Source: Rubrivivax sp. (GTDB lineage Bacteria > Pseudomonadota > Gammaproteobacteria > Burkholderiales > Burkholderiaceae_C). Taken from it: a DNA stretch of 46,946 bases. The position numbers and the translations under genes are program-made. The stretch's first letter is position 1. Every line of letters begins with the position of its first letter. Under the pieces are notes generated by a model. The model saw only the letters and a program-made list of their open reading frames with translations. It was not told the origin of the DNA and ran no database searches. This document shows positions 34,271 through 43,931 of this stretch, piece after piece. The stretch spans positions 1 through 46,946 of the forward strand of contig JAEUPE010000053.1 of NCBI GenBank assembly GCA_016790435.1, written 5' to 3'.

Positions 34271-34285
34271 CCCGGGCGCCCCGGG
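34271..34285 (-). terminator. GC hairpin directly after the 113-aa gene
   Basis: CCCGGG (34271-34276), loop CGC, CCCGGG (34280-34285) abuts the stop codon of the minus-strand gene at 34286-34627. It could end that transcript before the hydrolase-alkB unit. There is no T-run, so the call is weak. The rest of 34121-34285 shows only the GAGGAG site of the hydrolase gene. Confidence 0.35.
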
Positions 34286-34627
34286 CTACGCCTTCTTCGA
34301 ACCCTGTGCGAACCGGGCCAGCCACTGCGTGGCCAGCTTCTCTGACGAGACCGAGCGCTCCAGCGGCGAACGCGAGAGTCCCGAATGCTGGTAGTGCATG
34401 TTCTCGTACACCTCGGCCGCGGCCGGGAAGGCGCCGAGGATGGCGTCGAGCGCGGGCTCCGGCAGGTCTTCCGACAGCGCCGCCTTCAGGCGCGCCACGA
34501 GCACCTGGTACTGGTGCGCGTCCACCGCCATCGGGCTGCGCTCGACATGCTCGAGGACACGAGCGAGCGCGATCGCCGTTTCGAGTGGGGCCTGGAACGG
34601 CTTGGGCTGGGTGGTGGGCTCGGACAT
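34286..34627 (-). CDS. Small helical cytosolic protein, hypothetical
   Basis: This 113-aa protein has no signal peptide and no membrane segment. The sequence is rich in Ala, Leu and Glu and reads as mostly helical: LETAIALARVLEHVERSP, then YQVLVARLKAALSE and the aromatic block YENMHYQHSGLSRSPLE. It ends in a Lys-rich tail (QGSKKA). The ATG at 34627 has a GAGG-type site upstream. I do not recognise the family. It lies between the M20 hydrolase and the hydrolase-alkB pair, with gaps of 89 and 165 bases, so it may be its own unit. Confidence 0.7.
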   Translation of the reverse strand: MSEPTTQPKPFQAPLETAIALARVLEHVERSPMAVDAHQYQVLVARLKAALSEDLPEPALDAILGAFPAAAEVYENMHYQHSGLSRSPLERSVSSEKLATQWLARFAQGSKKA

Positions 34628-34716
34628 GGTGGACCTCGGCGGCACCTTCGGTGCGGATACCGGGCCAGATGCGGGCATTTACGCCGGGTGCAAGGTCCGG
34701 CGGCCGTCCAGGCGGC

Positions 34717-35889
34717 TCAGCCCACGGCCAGCCGCGTCTCCACGGCGCGCGCGAAGAATGCCGCCCCAAGCGGCAACGCGCGGTCGTTGAAGTCGTAGGC
34801 GGGGTTGTGTACCTCGCAGCCGCCGGCGCCTTCGCCGTTGCCGATGTTGAGGTAGCAGCCCGGTACCTGCTCGAGCATGAAGGAGAAATCCTCCGACGCC
34901 ATGACGAGCGGCGGGTTGCGTTCCACATGACCCTCCCCGACCAGTTCGGCGCAGATGCGCGCCGCGAAGTCGGCCTCGGCGGGGTGATTCACCGTGGGTG
35001 CGAAGAGCACGCGAAAGTCGACTTCGGCCTTGGCCCCGAAAGCCGCCGCCGTGCTCTCGGCGACGCGGCGCATGGCGGCCTCCACCAGCTGCATCACGTC
35101 GCGCGAGAAGGCGCGCACCGTGCCGCCGAGCTCGGCCGTCTGCGGGATCACGTTGTAGGCGTCGCCGGCGTGGATGCGCGTCACCGACAGCACGGCCGTG
35201 TCCACCGGCGCCACGTTGCGCGCCACGATGCTCTGCAGCGTCACGGCGATCTGCGCCGCCGCGAGAGCGGCGTCGACGCCCGTTTCGGGCCGCGCGCCGT
35301 GTGCGCCTTTCCCCGTGACGCGGATGTCGAAGAAGGCGCCGCCGGCCATCATCGGCCCCGAGCGCACGGCGAAGCGGCCCACGGCCAGGCTCGGCCGGTT
35401 GTGCATGCCGAACACGGCCTCGCACGGGAAGCGCGCGAAGAGGCCGTCGTCGATCATCGCCTTGGCGCCGCCCAGGCCCTCTTCGGCGGGCTGGAAGATG
35501 AAGTGCACGACGCCGTCGAAGCGGCGCGTGGAAGCGAGGTAGCGCGCTGCGCCGAGCAGCATCGCAGTGTGGCCGTCGTGCCCGCAGGCGTGCATCACGC
35601 CCTTGTTCACCGAGCAGTGCGCGAAGCGGTTGACCTCCAGGATGGGCAAGGCGTCCATGTCGGCACGCAGGCCGATGGCGCGCTGCTTGCTGCCGCCGCG
35701 CAGCACGCCCACGACGCCAGTACGCCCGACGCCGCGGTGAACCTCGTCGAAGCCGAAGGCCTCGAGCTTGGCGGCCACGAGGCCGGCAGTGCGGTTCTCC
35801 TCGAAGCCGAGCTCCGGGTGGGCATGGATGTCCTGCCGCCAGGCAGTCATCTCGGCGTGCAGGGGGGCGAGCAGTTCGGCGGTGGACAT
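34717..35889 (-). CDS. M20D-family amidohydrolase (hippurate hydrolase/aminoacylase-like)
   Basis: This 390-aa cytosolic metallo-amidohydrolase cleaves N-acyl amino acids or similar amides. The metal and catalytic blocks are present: LRADMDALPI, HACGHDGHTAM near residue 100, FQPAEEGLGGAKAMIDDG near 133, FGMHNRPSL, the lid-dimer segment GKGAHGARPETGVD, and MASEDFSFML near the end. The length is typical. The ATG at 35889 lies at the edge of the divergent region that also serves the RNA helicase gene. The precise substrate (hippurate, N-acetyl amino acid, indole-acetyl conjugate) is not readable. Confidence 0.92.
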   Translation of the reverse strand: MSTAELLAPLHAEMTAWRQDIHAHPELGFEENRTAGLVAAKLEAFGFDEVHRGVGRTGVVGVLRGGSKQRAIGLRADMDALPILEVNRFAHCSVNKGVMHACGHDGHTAMLLGAARYLASTRRFDGVVHFIFQPAEEGLGGAKAMIDDGLFARFPCEAVFGMHNRPSLAVGRFAVRSGPMMAGGAFFDIRVTGKGAHGARPETGVDAALAAAQIAVTLQSIVARNVAPVDTAVLSVTRIHAGDAYNVIPQTAELGGTVRAFSRDVMQLVEAAMRRVAESTAAAFGAKAEVDFRVLFAPTVNHPAEADFAARICAELVGEGHVERNPPLVMASEDFSFMLEQVPGCYLNIGNGEGAGGCEVHNPAYDFNDRALPLGAAFFARAVETRLAVG

Positions 35890-35997
35890 GGCGCGTTTGG
35901 GTTCAGGCGGAACCCCATCGTAGTGGGCGCCGCGCTTGCGACCATCACCCGCGCTGCGTCTCGCGACACGACTTGAAGGAAGTCGCCGCGGTGGCGC

Positions 35998-36254
35998 GCG
36001 GCCGAGGGCACCGGGTGGCCGATTCCGCGAATGTCCTCCGACCTCGGCTGGCGCCTCGGTCTCCCCCTTGATTTCGCTCCATCGGCCACCCGGCACCCTC
36101 GGCCGCAATCACCGCCGAGGTCCTTGTTCGAATGCCCCACTGGTTCCGGATCAGGCCGGCGGGGCGCACTGCACAGCGAAATCAAGGGGGAGACCGAGGC
36201 CGCCAGGCCGAGGTCGAAGGACATTCGCGGAGCAGTGCGCCCTGCCGGCCTGAT
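35998..36254. repeat. Two hairpins whose long loops are mutual reverse complements
   Basis: The order is A (35998-36022), B (36024-36078), A' (36082-36106), spacer, C (36150-36172), B' (36175-36231), C' (36232-36254). A pairs with A' at 23 of 25 bases and C pairs with C' at 22 of 23. The stems A and C are unrelated. The loops B and B' are reverse complements over about 55 bases, with one mismatch and two single-base indels. Open frames here are short and not protein-like. With a small CGACTT/AAGTCG hairpin near 35970, this describes most of the 446-base gap between the divergent M20 and helicase genes. Confidence 0.85.
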
Positions 36255-36335
36255 GCCGCCACCGCAGCAGAGGTCTTTCTCTCGCGAGACGACCCCATCG
36301 CCGAGCCACGCTCGAGTGCTGTACAAGCCGGGCAG

Positions 36336-37736
<1,401 letters not shown>

Positions 37737-37875
37737 GCCTGGGCCGAGACACGGCGCAGGCGTCTTCCGTGGGGTATTCGTCGTCCCTGGCCGGGTTTGG
37801 GATTGACCCGCTGGGGGGCCGTCGGCATCGTCGGTGGCATCGGCGCCATCGCCGGGTACTCACGGAGCCAGCGCA

Positions 37876-38514
37876 GTGAACGTTCCCGAACTGCTCGACG
37901 AGGTCCGCCTCCGGGTGCCCGAGGGGGCCGAGGCCGGCACGCGCTGGAAGGCCTCGGCGGTGGTGGCCACATCGCAAGGCACGCACCGCGTCGCCATCGC
38001 GGCGCGCATCGATCGCCATGGCCGGCGGCGCGAGCAGTTCTGGTGCGACCGAGTGCGCCTCGAACTGCCGGTGCTGCTGCGCCTGACATGCGCGGAAGGT
38101 GAATGCCCTCATGCCGTGCAGGTGCGCGCGCAGTGGATGGCGTTTCACCAGGCCGGGCCGGTCCCGGCGCCGCTCGAGAGGCTCTGCTCGCAGCCGCTGA
38201 TGGCGGAGGTGCCGGTAAGAGTCGGCCAGCATCGCTTCGTGGCGCGGCCGGCCCGCTTCCCTTGTTTCACGCCCTGCCCGAACGGGGCGCATCCGCCGAT
38301 GACGATCGACAAGACCGGTTTCGACCTGTTCGACGACAGCACCTGCGTGGGCGGTGGCGTGGTCGAGAAGGCCGGCGTGCGGCAACCCCGCCTGCCCTCG
38401 GTGCAGGCAGCAGAGGCCTTCGTGCTTGCGAGGCACCTGGAAACCTTGGCCACGCTGGCCGTTGCCAGCGACGCCTCTCGGCCCGGGCAGGGCGCCGCGC
38501 GCGAGGGCGACTGA
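37876..38514 (+). CDS. Cys-containing protein of unknown function
   Basis: This 212-aa protein starts at GTG 37876 with GGAG eight bases upstream and begins NVPELLDEVRLRVPEG. It has no signal or membrane segment. Cysteines recur in pairs or loose clusters: LTCAEGECPH, RFPCFTPCPNG, STCVGGG. These could bind metal but do not form a standard zinc-finger spacing I know. The second half, DKTGFDLFDDSTC and VQAAEAFVLARHLETLA, reads as genuine protein. An ATG at 37834 would add a low-complexity leader and was rejected. It follows dbpA on the same strand after 139 bases, which hold no convincing gene. Confidence 0.6.
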   Translation: MNVPELLDEVRLRVPEGAEAGTRWKASAVVATSQGTHRVAIAARIDRHGRRREQFWCDRVRLELPVLLRLTCAEGECPHAVQVRAQWMAFHQAGPVPAPLERLCSQPLMAEVPVRVGQHRFVARPARFPCFTPCPNGAHPPMTIDKTGFDLFDDSTCVGGGVVEKAGVRQPRLPSVQAAEAFVLARHLETLATLAVASDASRPGQGAAREGD

Positions 38515-38520
38515 CCCGTC

Positions 38521-38540
38521 GCGGCGTTCGAAGACGCCGC
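38521..38540. terminator. Hairpin between convergent genes
   Basis: GCGGCGT (38521-38527) and ACGCCGC (38534-38540) pair perfectly around a 6-nt loop. The hairpin lies in the 65-base gap between the unknown protein and the convergent selenoprotein gene. Either strand could use it. A T-rich patch follows near 38562-38580. Confidence 0.45.
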
Positions 38541-38579
38541 CACTCAGGCGCGCCGACCTTGCTTTGTGGTCGTCTTGCT

Positions 38580-39764
38580 TCAGGCCGCCGCTTCGCCGTC
38601 GGGCCGTGCCGCCAACTCCACCGGCGCGTAGTAGGGGCGGCTGCCCAGCGCGTCCACGCGAGCCCAGAACTCGGGCCCGGCGGCCAGCCCGCGCGCATCC
38701 TTCACCGCTGCCTGCCGCCACATGGCCCACGAGTCGGGATGCAGCCGTGTCGCTTCCGCCAGGAGCTCACGGGCCTCCTCGGCGTCACCGGGCCGGCCGC
38801 GGCGCAGCAGGTGTTGCGCGAGGCGAAAGCGCGCGTGCGCATCGGCGATGGCGTCCGGCGGCGGAGCGAGCCTGGCGGCCACCTGGGCCGGTTGCAGCGC
38901 ACTTGCGCTGGCCGCGCCGTGCCGCACCCAGTCACGCACGGCATCGAGATAGGCCGCCTTCACCCTGGTGCGCTCGGCCAGCGCCGCCTCGGGCATCGTG
39001 AAGGTCTTGCGGTCCATGGCGCGGAAGCCGTCGGTCGAGCCGGCCGTCTCGGGCGGGCGCACGATGCGGCCCTGCTCGTCGATCCACACCGCCTGCGGCA
39101 CGTTCACGAGGTTGTAGAGGTCGGCCACATGGTGGTCGCGGTCGATCAGGCAGGGGTAGGTCGCCCGGGCCGCTTCGATCCACGGGCGCGCGGCCTCGGG
39201 CTGATCGAGCGCCACGGCGAGCACGATGAAGCCGGGGTCCTTCAGGTCCTTGTTCAGGTCCTTGTTCAGCTCTTCGAACAGCGACTGCCACACGGGCAAG
39301 TCAGCGCGGCACCCTCACCAGGATGCCCATGTGGCGAGGAACACCTTGCGCCCACGGTAGGCCGAGAGCCGGTGCTCGCCACCCTGCAGGTCGGGCAGCG
39401 TGAAGTCGGGCGCCTGCAGCGTTGCGAGGGCGGCACCGCGCCGCGCGCTGCCCGAGCCCAACACCCAGGTGCGCGAGGCCGCATCGTGCACCACGGGCTG
39501 GCCGCTGTGGCGCCACAGGGCGGCGAGGTTCAGGCGGCCATCGCGCACAAGCGGCTCGGCACCGTCGCCCCGTGGGCGCGGCAGCGGCACGCAGGTGTCA
39601 CCGTGGCACAGGCCCTCGGGCTTCCAGGACCAGCCGGTGGCCGCCTCGATGGCGGCAGCGTCGAGCCAGAGCGCGTCGCCCTCGGCCAGGCACTCGGTCG
39701 TGGATGCGGTGCCGGTGGCCTCGGGCCACTGCGTTTCGCGCTGTTCATGCAGCAGGGTGATCAT
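38580..39764 (-). CDS. Thioredoxin-fold (redoxin/TlpA-like) selenoprotein with in-frame UGA
   Basis: One continuous frame of 395 codons is broken only by a TGA at 39317-39315 (codon 150), giving 394 aa if read as selenocysteine. The flanks are KVFLATWASW before the UGA and GCRADLPVWQSLFEEL after, so the redox motif is WASW-U-GCR where thioredoxins have a WCxxC-type motif. About residues 1-110 form an N-terminal domain with GLCHGDTCVPLP. The redoxin domain follows (APDFTLPDLQGGEHRLSAYRG, YPCLIDRDHHVADLYNLVNV, VNVPQAVWIDEQGRIV), then a helical TPR-like tail from about residue 275. GGAG upstream supports the ATG at 39764. It needs SelABCD, which are not in this window. A disabled gene is the alternative. 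Confidence 0.8.
39283..39302 (-). promoter_or_regulatory. SECIS-like hairpin downstream of the UGA codon
   Basis: Counting the U of UGA as 1, bases 16-35 read GACUUGCCCGUGUGGCAGUC. GACU pairs with AGUC, U20 is bulged, GCC pairs with GGC, and the loop CGUGU shows GU at 25-26. Bacterial SECIS elements that bind SelB have a bulged U and an apical GU at about 17 and 23-24, so the geometry is close. This was folded by eye only. Confidence 0.6.
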
Positions 39765-39919
39765 GAAAGGGGTTCTCCGGGTGGGGATGGCTGGCCGCGG
39801 ATGGCGAGTCCATCGTAGCGGCCACGCCGCGGCCGCGTCGGGCCGGTGGCCAGAATGGCGCCGCGCAGGTGGCCCGCACAAGCCGTGCGGGCCGGCGCAA
39901 CCCCGGGACACCCACCCCC

Positions 39920-40834
39920 ATGAAACGACTCGAACCCCTGCGCCACATCGAAGCCGGCGTGCTGAACATGGCCTGCCACGAGGCTGGGCCCGCCGGCGGT
40001 CCGCCGGTGCTGCTGATGCACGGCTTTCCGTACGACGTGCATGCGTACGCCGAGGTCGTGCCATTGCTGGTGGCGCAGGGCTGCCGCGTCGTCGTGCCCT
40101 ACCTGCGCGGCTTCGGGCCGACACGTTTCCTGAGCCCGGCCACGCCTCGCTCGGGCGAGCAGGCGGCGCTCGGGGCCGACTTGCTGGCGCTGATGGATGC
40201 GCTGGCCATTCCACGCGCCGTGCTCGCCGGCTACGACTGGGGCGGGCGCGCCGCCTGCGTCGTGGCGGCGCTGTGGCCCGAGCGCTGCGCCGGGCTGCTC
40301 TCGTTCAACAGCTACAACATCCAGGACATCGCCCGCGCGATGGAGCCCGATCGGCCGGAGGACGAACACCGCCTCTGGTACCAGTACTACTTCCACAGCG
40401 AGCGCGGCCGTGCCGGCCTGGCGCGCGACCGCCGCGCCGTGTGCCGGCTGCTGTGGCAGCTGTGGTCGCCGACCTGGCGCTTCGAGGACGCGGGCGACGC
40501 CACCTTCCTGCGCAGCGCCGTCGCGTTCGACAACCCGGACTTCGTCGACGTGGTCATCCACTCCTACCGCCACCGCTTCGGGCTCGTCGCGGGCGACCCG
40601 GCCTGTGCGGACATCGAGCGGCAACTGGCACGGCAGCCACCGATCACCGTGCCGGCGATCACCTTCGACGGCGCCGACGACGGCGTGCGCCCGCCGGCCG
40701 CGGCCGCGCAGCATGCGAGGCACTTCACCGGGCCGCGCTCGCACCGCCTGGTGCCCGGGGTGGGCCACAACATGCCGCAGGAGGTGCCGCAGGTGTTTGC
40801 CGACGCGGTGATGGAGCTGGTGCGCGGCGCCTGA
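39920..40834 (+). CDS. Alpha/beta hydrolase, epoxide hydrolase/dehalogenase-like
   Basis: This 304-aa cytosolic alpha/beta hydrolase has an Asp nucleophile (GYDWGGRAA near residue 105). Asp at this place marks epoxide hydrolases and haloalkane dehalogenases rather than Ser esterases. The oxyanion region HGFPYDVHAY, a lid with LWYQYYFHSERGR, a likely acid in FDGADDGVRPP and the catalytic His in VPGVGHNMPQE complete the set. The start at 39920 drops a low-complexity leader that is open from 39869. It is divergent from the selenoprotein gene (gap 155 bases) and followed by another hydrolase after 35 bases. The substrate is unknown. Confidence 0.87.
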   Translation: MKRLEPLRHIEAGVLNMACHEAGPAGGPPVLLMHGFPYDVHAYAEVVPLLVAQGCRVVVPYLRGFGPTRFLSPATPRSGEQAALGADLLALMDALAIPRAVLAGYDWGGRAACVVAALWPERCAGLLSFNSYNIQDIARAMEPDRPEDEHRLWYQYYFHSERGRAGLARDRRAVCRLLWQLWSPTWRFEDAGDATFLRSAVAFDNPDFVDVVIHSYRHRFGLVAGDPACADIERQLARQPPITVPAITFDGADDGVRPPAAAAQHARHFTGPRSHRLVPGVGHNMPQEVPQVFADAVMELVRGA

Positions 40835-40869
40835 ACAGCCCTGCGGTGGGTGCCGGTCAGAATCGGCCC

Positions 40870-42207
40870 ATGGCCCGAGGATTGCCCGTCAAACACACCG
40901 ACCTGCAGGGCGTCGCGCGCCTGGCCACCGATGCCACCGCGGGGCTGACCGACCTGGTCGAGGCCCTGCACGAGCGCATCGCGCGCCTGCCCGGCGCCTC
41001 GCCCGCCGCATCGGGGGCGCCCGCGGGGCGCACCGGCGGCATCACGGGTCTCGTCTACAAGACGATCCGCGGTGTCACGCGCGTGGTGGGCGGCAGCATC
41101 GAGGCCCTGCTCGGGCTGCTGGCACCGGCGCTCGGGCCCGAGCATCCGGTGCCGCAGCGCGAGGCGCTCATCGCGGCGCTGAACGGCGTGCTCGGCGACT
41201 ATCTCGCCGCCACGGGCAACCCGCTGGCCACGACGATGGCGCTGCGCCAGCAGGGCCGGGCACTGCCCATGGACACCGCGGCGCTCGCCGCGCAGCTGCC
41301 GCAGGCCAGCGGTTGCATCGTCGTGCCGATCCACGGCCTGTGCATGTGCGACCTGCAATGGCAACGCGAGGGCCACGACCATGGCGCGGCGCTGGCCGCC
41401 GACCTCGGCTTCACGCCGGTCTACCTGCACTACAACAGCGGCCTGCATGTCTCGATCAACGGGCACGCGCTGGCGCAGCAGCTCGAGCAACTCGTCGGCC
41501 AATGGCCGCGGCCGGTGGAGCGCCTGGTGCTCCTCGGGCACAGCATGGGCGGCCTGCTGGCGCGCAGCGCCTTCCACCACGGCATGCAGGCCGGCCACCG
41601 CTGGCCCACGCTGGTGAGCGACATGGTCTTTCTCGGCACGCCGCACCACGGCGCACCTCTGGAGCGCGCGGGGCACTGGGTCGACATCGTGCTCGGTGCA
41701 ACGCCTTATGCGGCGCCTTTCGCGCGCCTGGGCAAGGTGCGCAGCGCCGGCATCACCGACCTGCGCCACGGCAGCCTGCTCGACGAAGACTGGGTCGGCC
41801 GCGACCGCTTCGCCCGCGGCGCCGACCGCCGACTGCCGGTGCCGTTGCCGCCGGGCGTTCGGTGCTTCGCCATCGCGGCGAGCCTCGGCAGGCCGGCGGA
41901 CGGTGCGAGCGGTGTCAGCGACCCACCCGGCGCGCAGGGTGCTCCTGGTGCGCAAGACGCCAAGACCGGAGGCGCGGCAGCGAACGCCCGCCCGGACCTG
42001 AAAGGCCGCCTGCTCGGCGACGGCCTGGTGCCGCTGGACAGCGCGCTCGGCCATCACCGCGACCCGGCGCACTGCCTCGCCTTTGCCGAAGATCACCAAT
42101 GGGTGGGCTACGGCATGAACCACCTCGACCTGCTCGGCCGCGCCGAGGTCTACGCGCAGGTGCGGAGCTGGCTGGCTGCGGGCACGGCCCCGCCGTCGCA
42201 GGGCTGA
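40870..42207 (+). CDS. Lipase/esterase-like alpha/beta hydrolase (PGAP1-like)
   Basis: This 445-aa Ser hydrolase has an N-terminal helical region of about 150 residues (LVYKTIRGVTRVVGGSIEAL, GVLGDYLAATGNPLA) and then the hydrolase core. The core shows IVVPIHGLCM for the oxyanion strand, nucleophile elbow LLGHSMGGLLARSA near residue 224 and the lipase-like block VFLGTPHHGAPLERAGH. A late GDGLVPLDSALGHH holds a likely Asp/His pair. No signal peptide is visible. A Gly/Ala/Pro-rich loop (about residues 345-375) looks like a tolerated insertion. CAGAAT lies 6 bases before the ATG with no ribosome site. I infer a lipid or polyester substrate only loosely. Confidence 0.85.
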   Translation: MARGLPVKHTDLQGVARLATDATAGLTDLVEALHERIARLPGASPAASGAPAGRTGGITGLVYKTIRGVTRVVGGSIEALLGLLAPALGPEHPVPQREALIAALNGVLGDYLAATGNPLATTMALRQQGRALPMDTAALAAQLPQASGCIVVPIHGLCMCDLQWQREGHDHGAALAADLGFTPVYLHYNSGLHVSINGHALAQQLEQLVGQWPRPVERLVLLGHSMGGLLARSAFHHGMQAGHRWPTLVSDMVFLGTPHHGAPLERAGHWVDIVLGATPYAAPFARLGKVRSAGITDLRHGSLLDEDWVGRDRFARGADRRLPVPLPPGVRCFAIAASLGRPADGASGVSDPPGAQGAPGAQDAKTGGAAANARPDLKGRLLGDGLVPLDSALGHHRDPAHCLAFAEDHQWVGYGMNHLDLLGRAEVYAQVRSWLAAGTAPPSQG

Positions 42208-42216
42208 GGGCAGCGG

Positions 42217-42242
42217 GCCCGGGCGTTCGTGGTCGCCCGGGC
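42217..42242. terminator. 9-bp perfect hairpin between convergent genes
   Basis: GCCCGGGCG (42217-42225) and CGCCCGGGC (42234-42242) flank an 8-nt loop in the 71-base gap between the convergent esterase and oxidoreductase operon ends. It is a candidate bidirectional transcript end. There is no T-run. Confidence 0.5.
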
Positions 42243-42278
42243 GGCGATGCGCGGTTCCACGGCGCCATGGCCGCTCCG

Positions 42279-43931
42279 CTAGCCCTCTTCGGGCACCATC
42301 TCGATCGCGCCGCAAGGGCACTCGCTCACGCAGACGCCGCAGCCCTTGCAGTAGTCGTAGTTGAACTGGAAGCGCTTGCCGGCGCCTAGCTTGATGACGG
42401 CGTTGTCCGGGCACACGCCGTAGCAGTTGTCGCACTCGAAGCAGTTGCCGCAACTCAGGCACCGGCGCGCCTCGAAGAGCGCGTTGTCTTCGGTCAGGCC
42501 GCCTTGCACCTCGTCGAAGCTGCTCGTGCGCCGGGCGAGGTCCAGTTGCGGGCGCATCGTCTTCGGCGCGTCGCTGTAGTACCAGGGGTTCAGGCGCTCG
42601 AAGGTGGCTGGTGCGTGCTTCGGCTCGGCCACGACGGTCGCCACGGCCGCGCCGCGCAGCCAGGCGTCGATGTGCCGCGCGGCCTTCTTGCCGTGGCCGA
42701 CCGCCACGGTGACGTTGCGCTCCGCCGGCACCATGTCGCCACCGGCGAAGAGCCCGGCGCGGCCGGTCATCATCGTGGCCGGATCGACGCGCACGACGCC
42801 GTCAGTCACCTCGAGGCCCGCCACGCCGTCCAGCAGCGAGAGGTCGACGTCCTGGCCGAGCGCGAGCACCAGCGAGTCGGCCTCCAGCGTCTCGTACTCG
42901 CCGGTGGGCTGCGGGTTGCCCTTGGCGTCGAGCGCCATCTTCTCGATCGTCAGCGTGCCGCTGTCGCCGCCAGCGCCCTGCTGCTTGATGGTCGAGAGCC
43001 ACTTCACCATCACGCCCTCCTGCAGCGCCTCCTCGACCTCGAAGTCGTGCGCCGGCATCTTCTCGCGCGTGCGGCGGTAGACGATGATGGCCTCGGTGGC
43101 GCCCAGCCGCTTGGCGGTGCGCGCCACGTCGATGGCGGTGTTGCCGCCGCCATAGACGACGACGCGGCGGCCGAGCATCGGCTTGTCCTCGCCCTCCATG
43201 CTGCGCAGCACCGAGACCGCATCGATGATGCGCGAGCCGTCCTTGGCCGGGATGAAGGCGCGCCGGCCGATGTGCGCGCCCACGGCCAGGAAGGCGGCGT
43301 CAAAGCCCGCCATCGCCTCCTCGATGCGGCCCACCTTCGTGTTCAGCTTCAGCTCGACGCCGAGCTCGACGATGCGCTGCATCTCCGCGTCGAGCACGTC
43401 GCGCGGCAGGCGGTACTGCGGGATGCCGAAGCGCATCATGCCGCCGGCCTTCGGCCCCGCCTCGAGCACGGTGACGGCATGGCCGCGCCGGCGCAGGTGG
43501 TAGGCCGCCGACATGCCCGAAGGCCCCGCGCCGACGATCAGCACGCGCTTGCCCGTCTCCTGCGCCGGCGGCGAAAAGCGCCAAGCGCGCTTCAGTGCCT
43601 CGTCGCCGAGAAAGCGCTCGACCGAGTTGATGCCCACCGCCTCGTCCAGCTGGCCGCGGTTGCAGGCGCTCTCGCACGAGTGGTAGCAGACGCGGCCCAT
43701 GATGGCCGGGAAGGGGTTGTCACGCACGAGGTGTCGCCAGGCCTCCTCGTAGTGGCCGCTCTCGGCGTGGTAGAGCCAGCCCTGGATGTCTTCGCCGGCA
43801 GGGCACTGCGCATTGCACGGCGGCAGGCGGTCGACGTACACCGGGCGCTCGGTGCGCCAGGTGCCGGTCTTGTTGGCCAGCGACGAGCCCGGGTCGAGCG
43901 TGATCGCAAAGGGCTTCAGCGGCATCGTCAT
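42279..43931 (-). CDS. GltD-like NAD(P)H/FAD subunit fused to a 2[4Fe-4S] ferredoxin
   Basis: This 550-aa electron-transfer subunit serves the 2-oxoacid oxidoreductase encoded upstream. The N-terminal Fe-S region (PPCNAQCPAGEDIQGW, CYHSCESACNRGQLDE) is followed by FAD-binding VLIVGAGPSGMSAAYHLRRR and NAD(P)-binding VVYGGGNTAIDVARTAKRLG. IVYRRTREKMPA and FAGGDMVP follow. The C-terminus holds two ferredoxin clusters (CLSCGNCFECDNCYGVCP and CKGCGVCVSECPCGAIE), so the delta ferredoxin is fused here rather than separate. PadH of anaerobic phenylglyoxylate oxidoreductase is a known GltD-like partner of this sort. The start overlaps the beta-subunit stop (ATGA). Confidence 0.9.
   Translation of the reverse strand: MTMPLKPFAITLDPGSSLANKTGTWRTERPVYVDRLPPCNAQCPAGEDIQGWLYHAESGHYEEAWRHLVRDNPFPAIMGRVCYHSCESACNRGQLDEAVGINSVERFLGDEALKRAWRFSPPAQETGKRVLIVGAGPSGMSAAYHLRRRGHAVTVLEAGPKAGGMMRFGIPQYRLPRDVLDAEMQRIVELGVELKLNTKVGRIEEAMAGFDAAFLAVGAHIGRRAFIPAKDGSRIIDAVSVLRSMEGEDKPMLGRRVVVYGGGNTAIDVARTAKRLGATEAIIVYRRTREKMPAHDFEVEEALQEGVMVKWLSTIKQQGAGGDSGTLTIEKMALDAKGNPQPTGEYETLEADSLVLALGQDVDLSLLDGVAGLEVTDGVVRVDPATMMTGRAGLFAGGDMVPAERNVTVAVGHGKKAARHIDAWLRGAAVATVVAEPKHAPATFERLNPWYYSDAPKTMRPQLDLARRTSSFDEVQGGLTEDNALFEARRCLSCGNCFECDNCYGVCPDNAVIKLGAGKRFQFNYDYCKGCGVCVSECPCGAIEMVPEEG

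Noticed and set aside
37797-38102. Frame beginning GLTRWGAVGIVGGIGAIAGYS after dbpA
   Set aside because: The short hydrophobic start is attractive, but the frame then turns into Arg/Gly-rich shadow sequence and lacks a good start codon and ribosome site.
39299-39317. Frameshift or pseudogene as an explanation for the split redoxin gene
   Set aside because: Both parts are in the same frame and the only interruption is one UGA at the redox position, so recoding fits better than decay.
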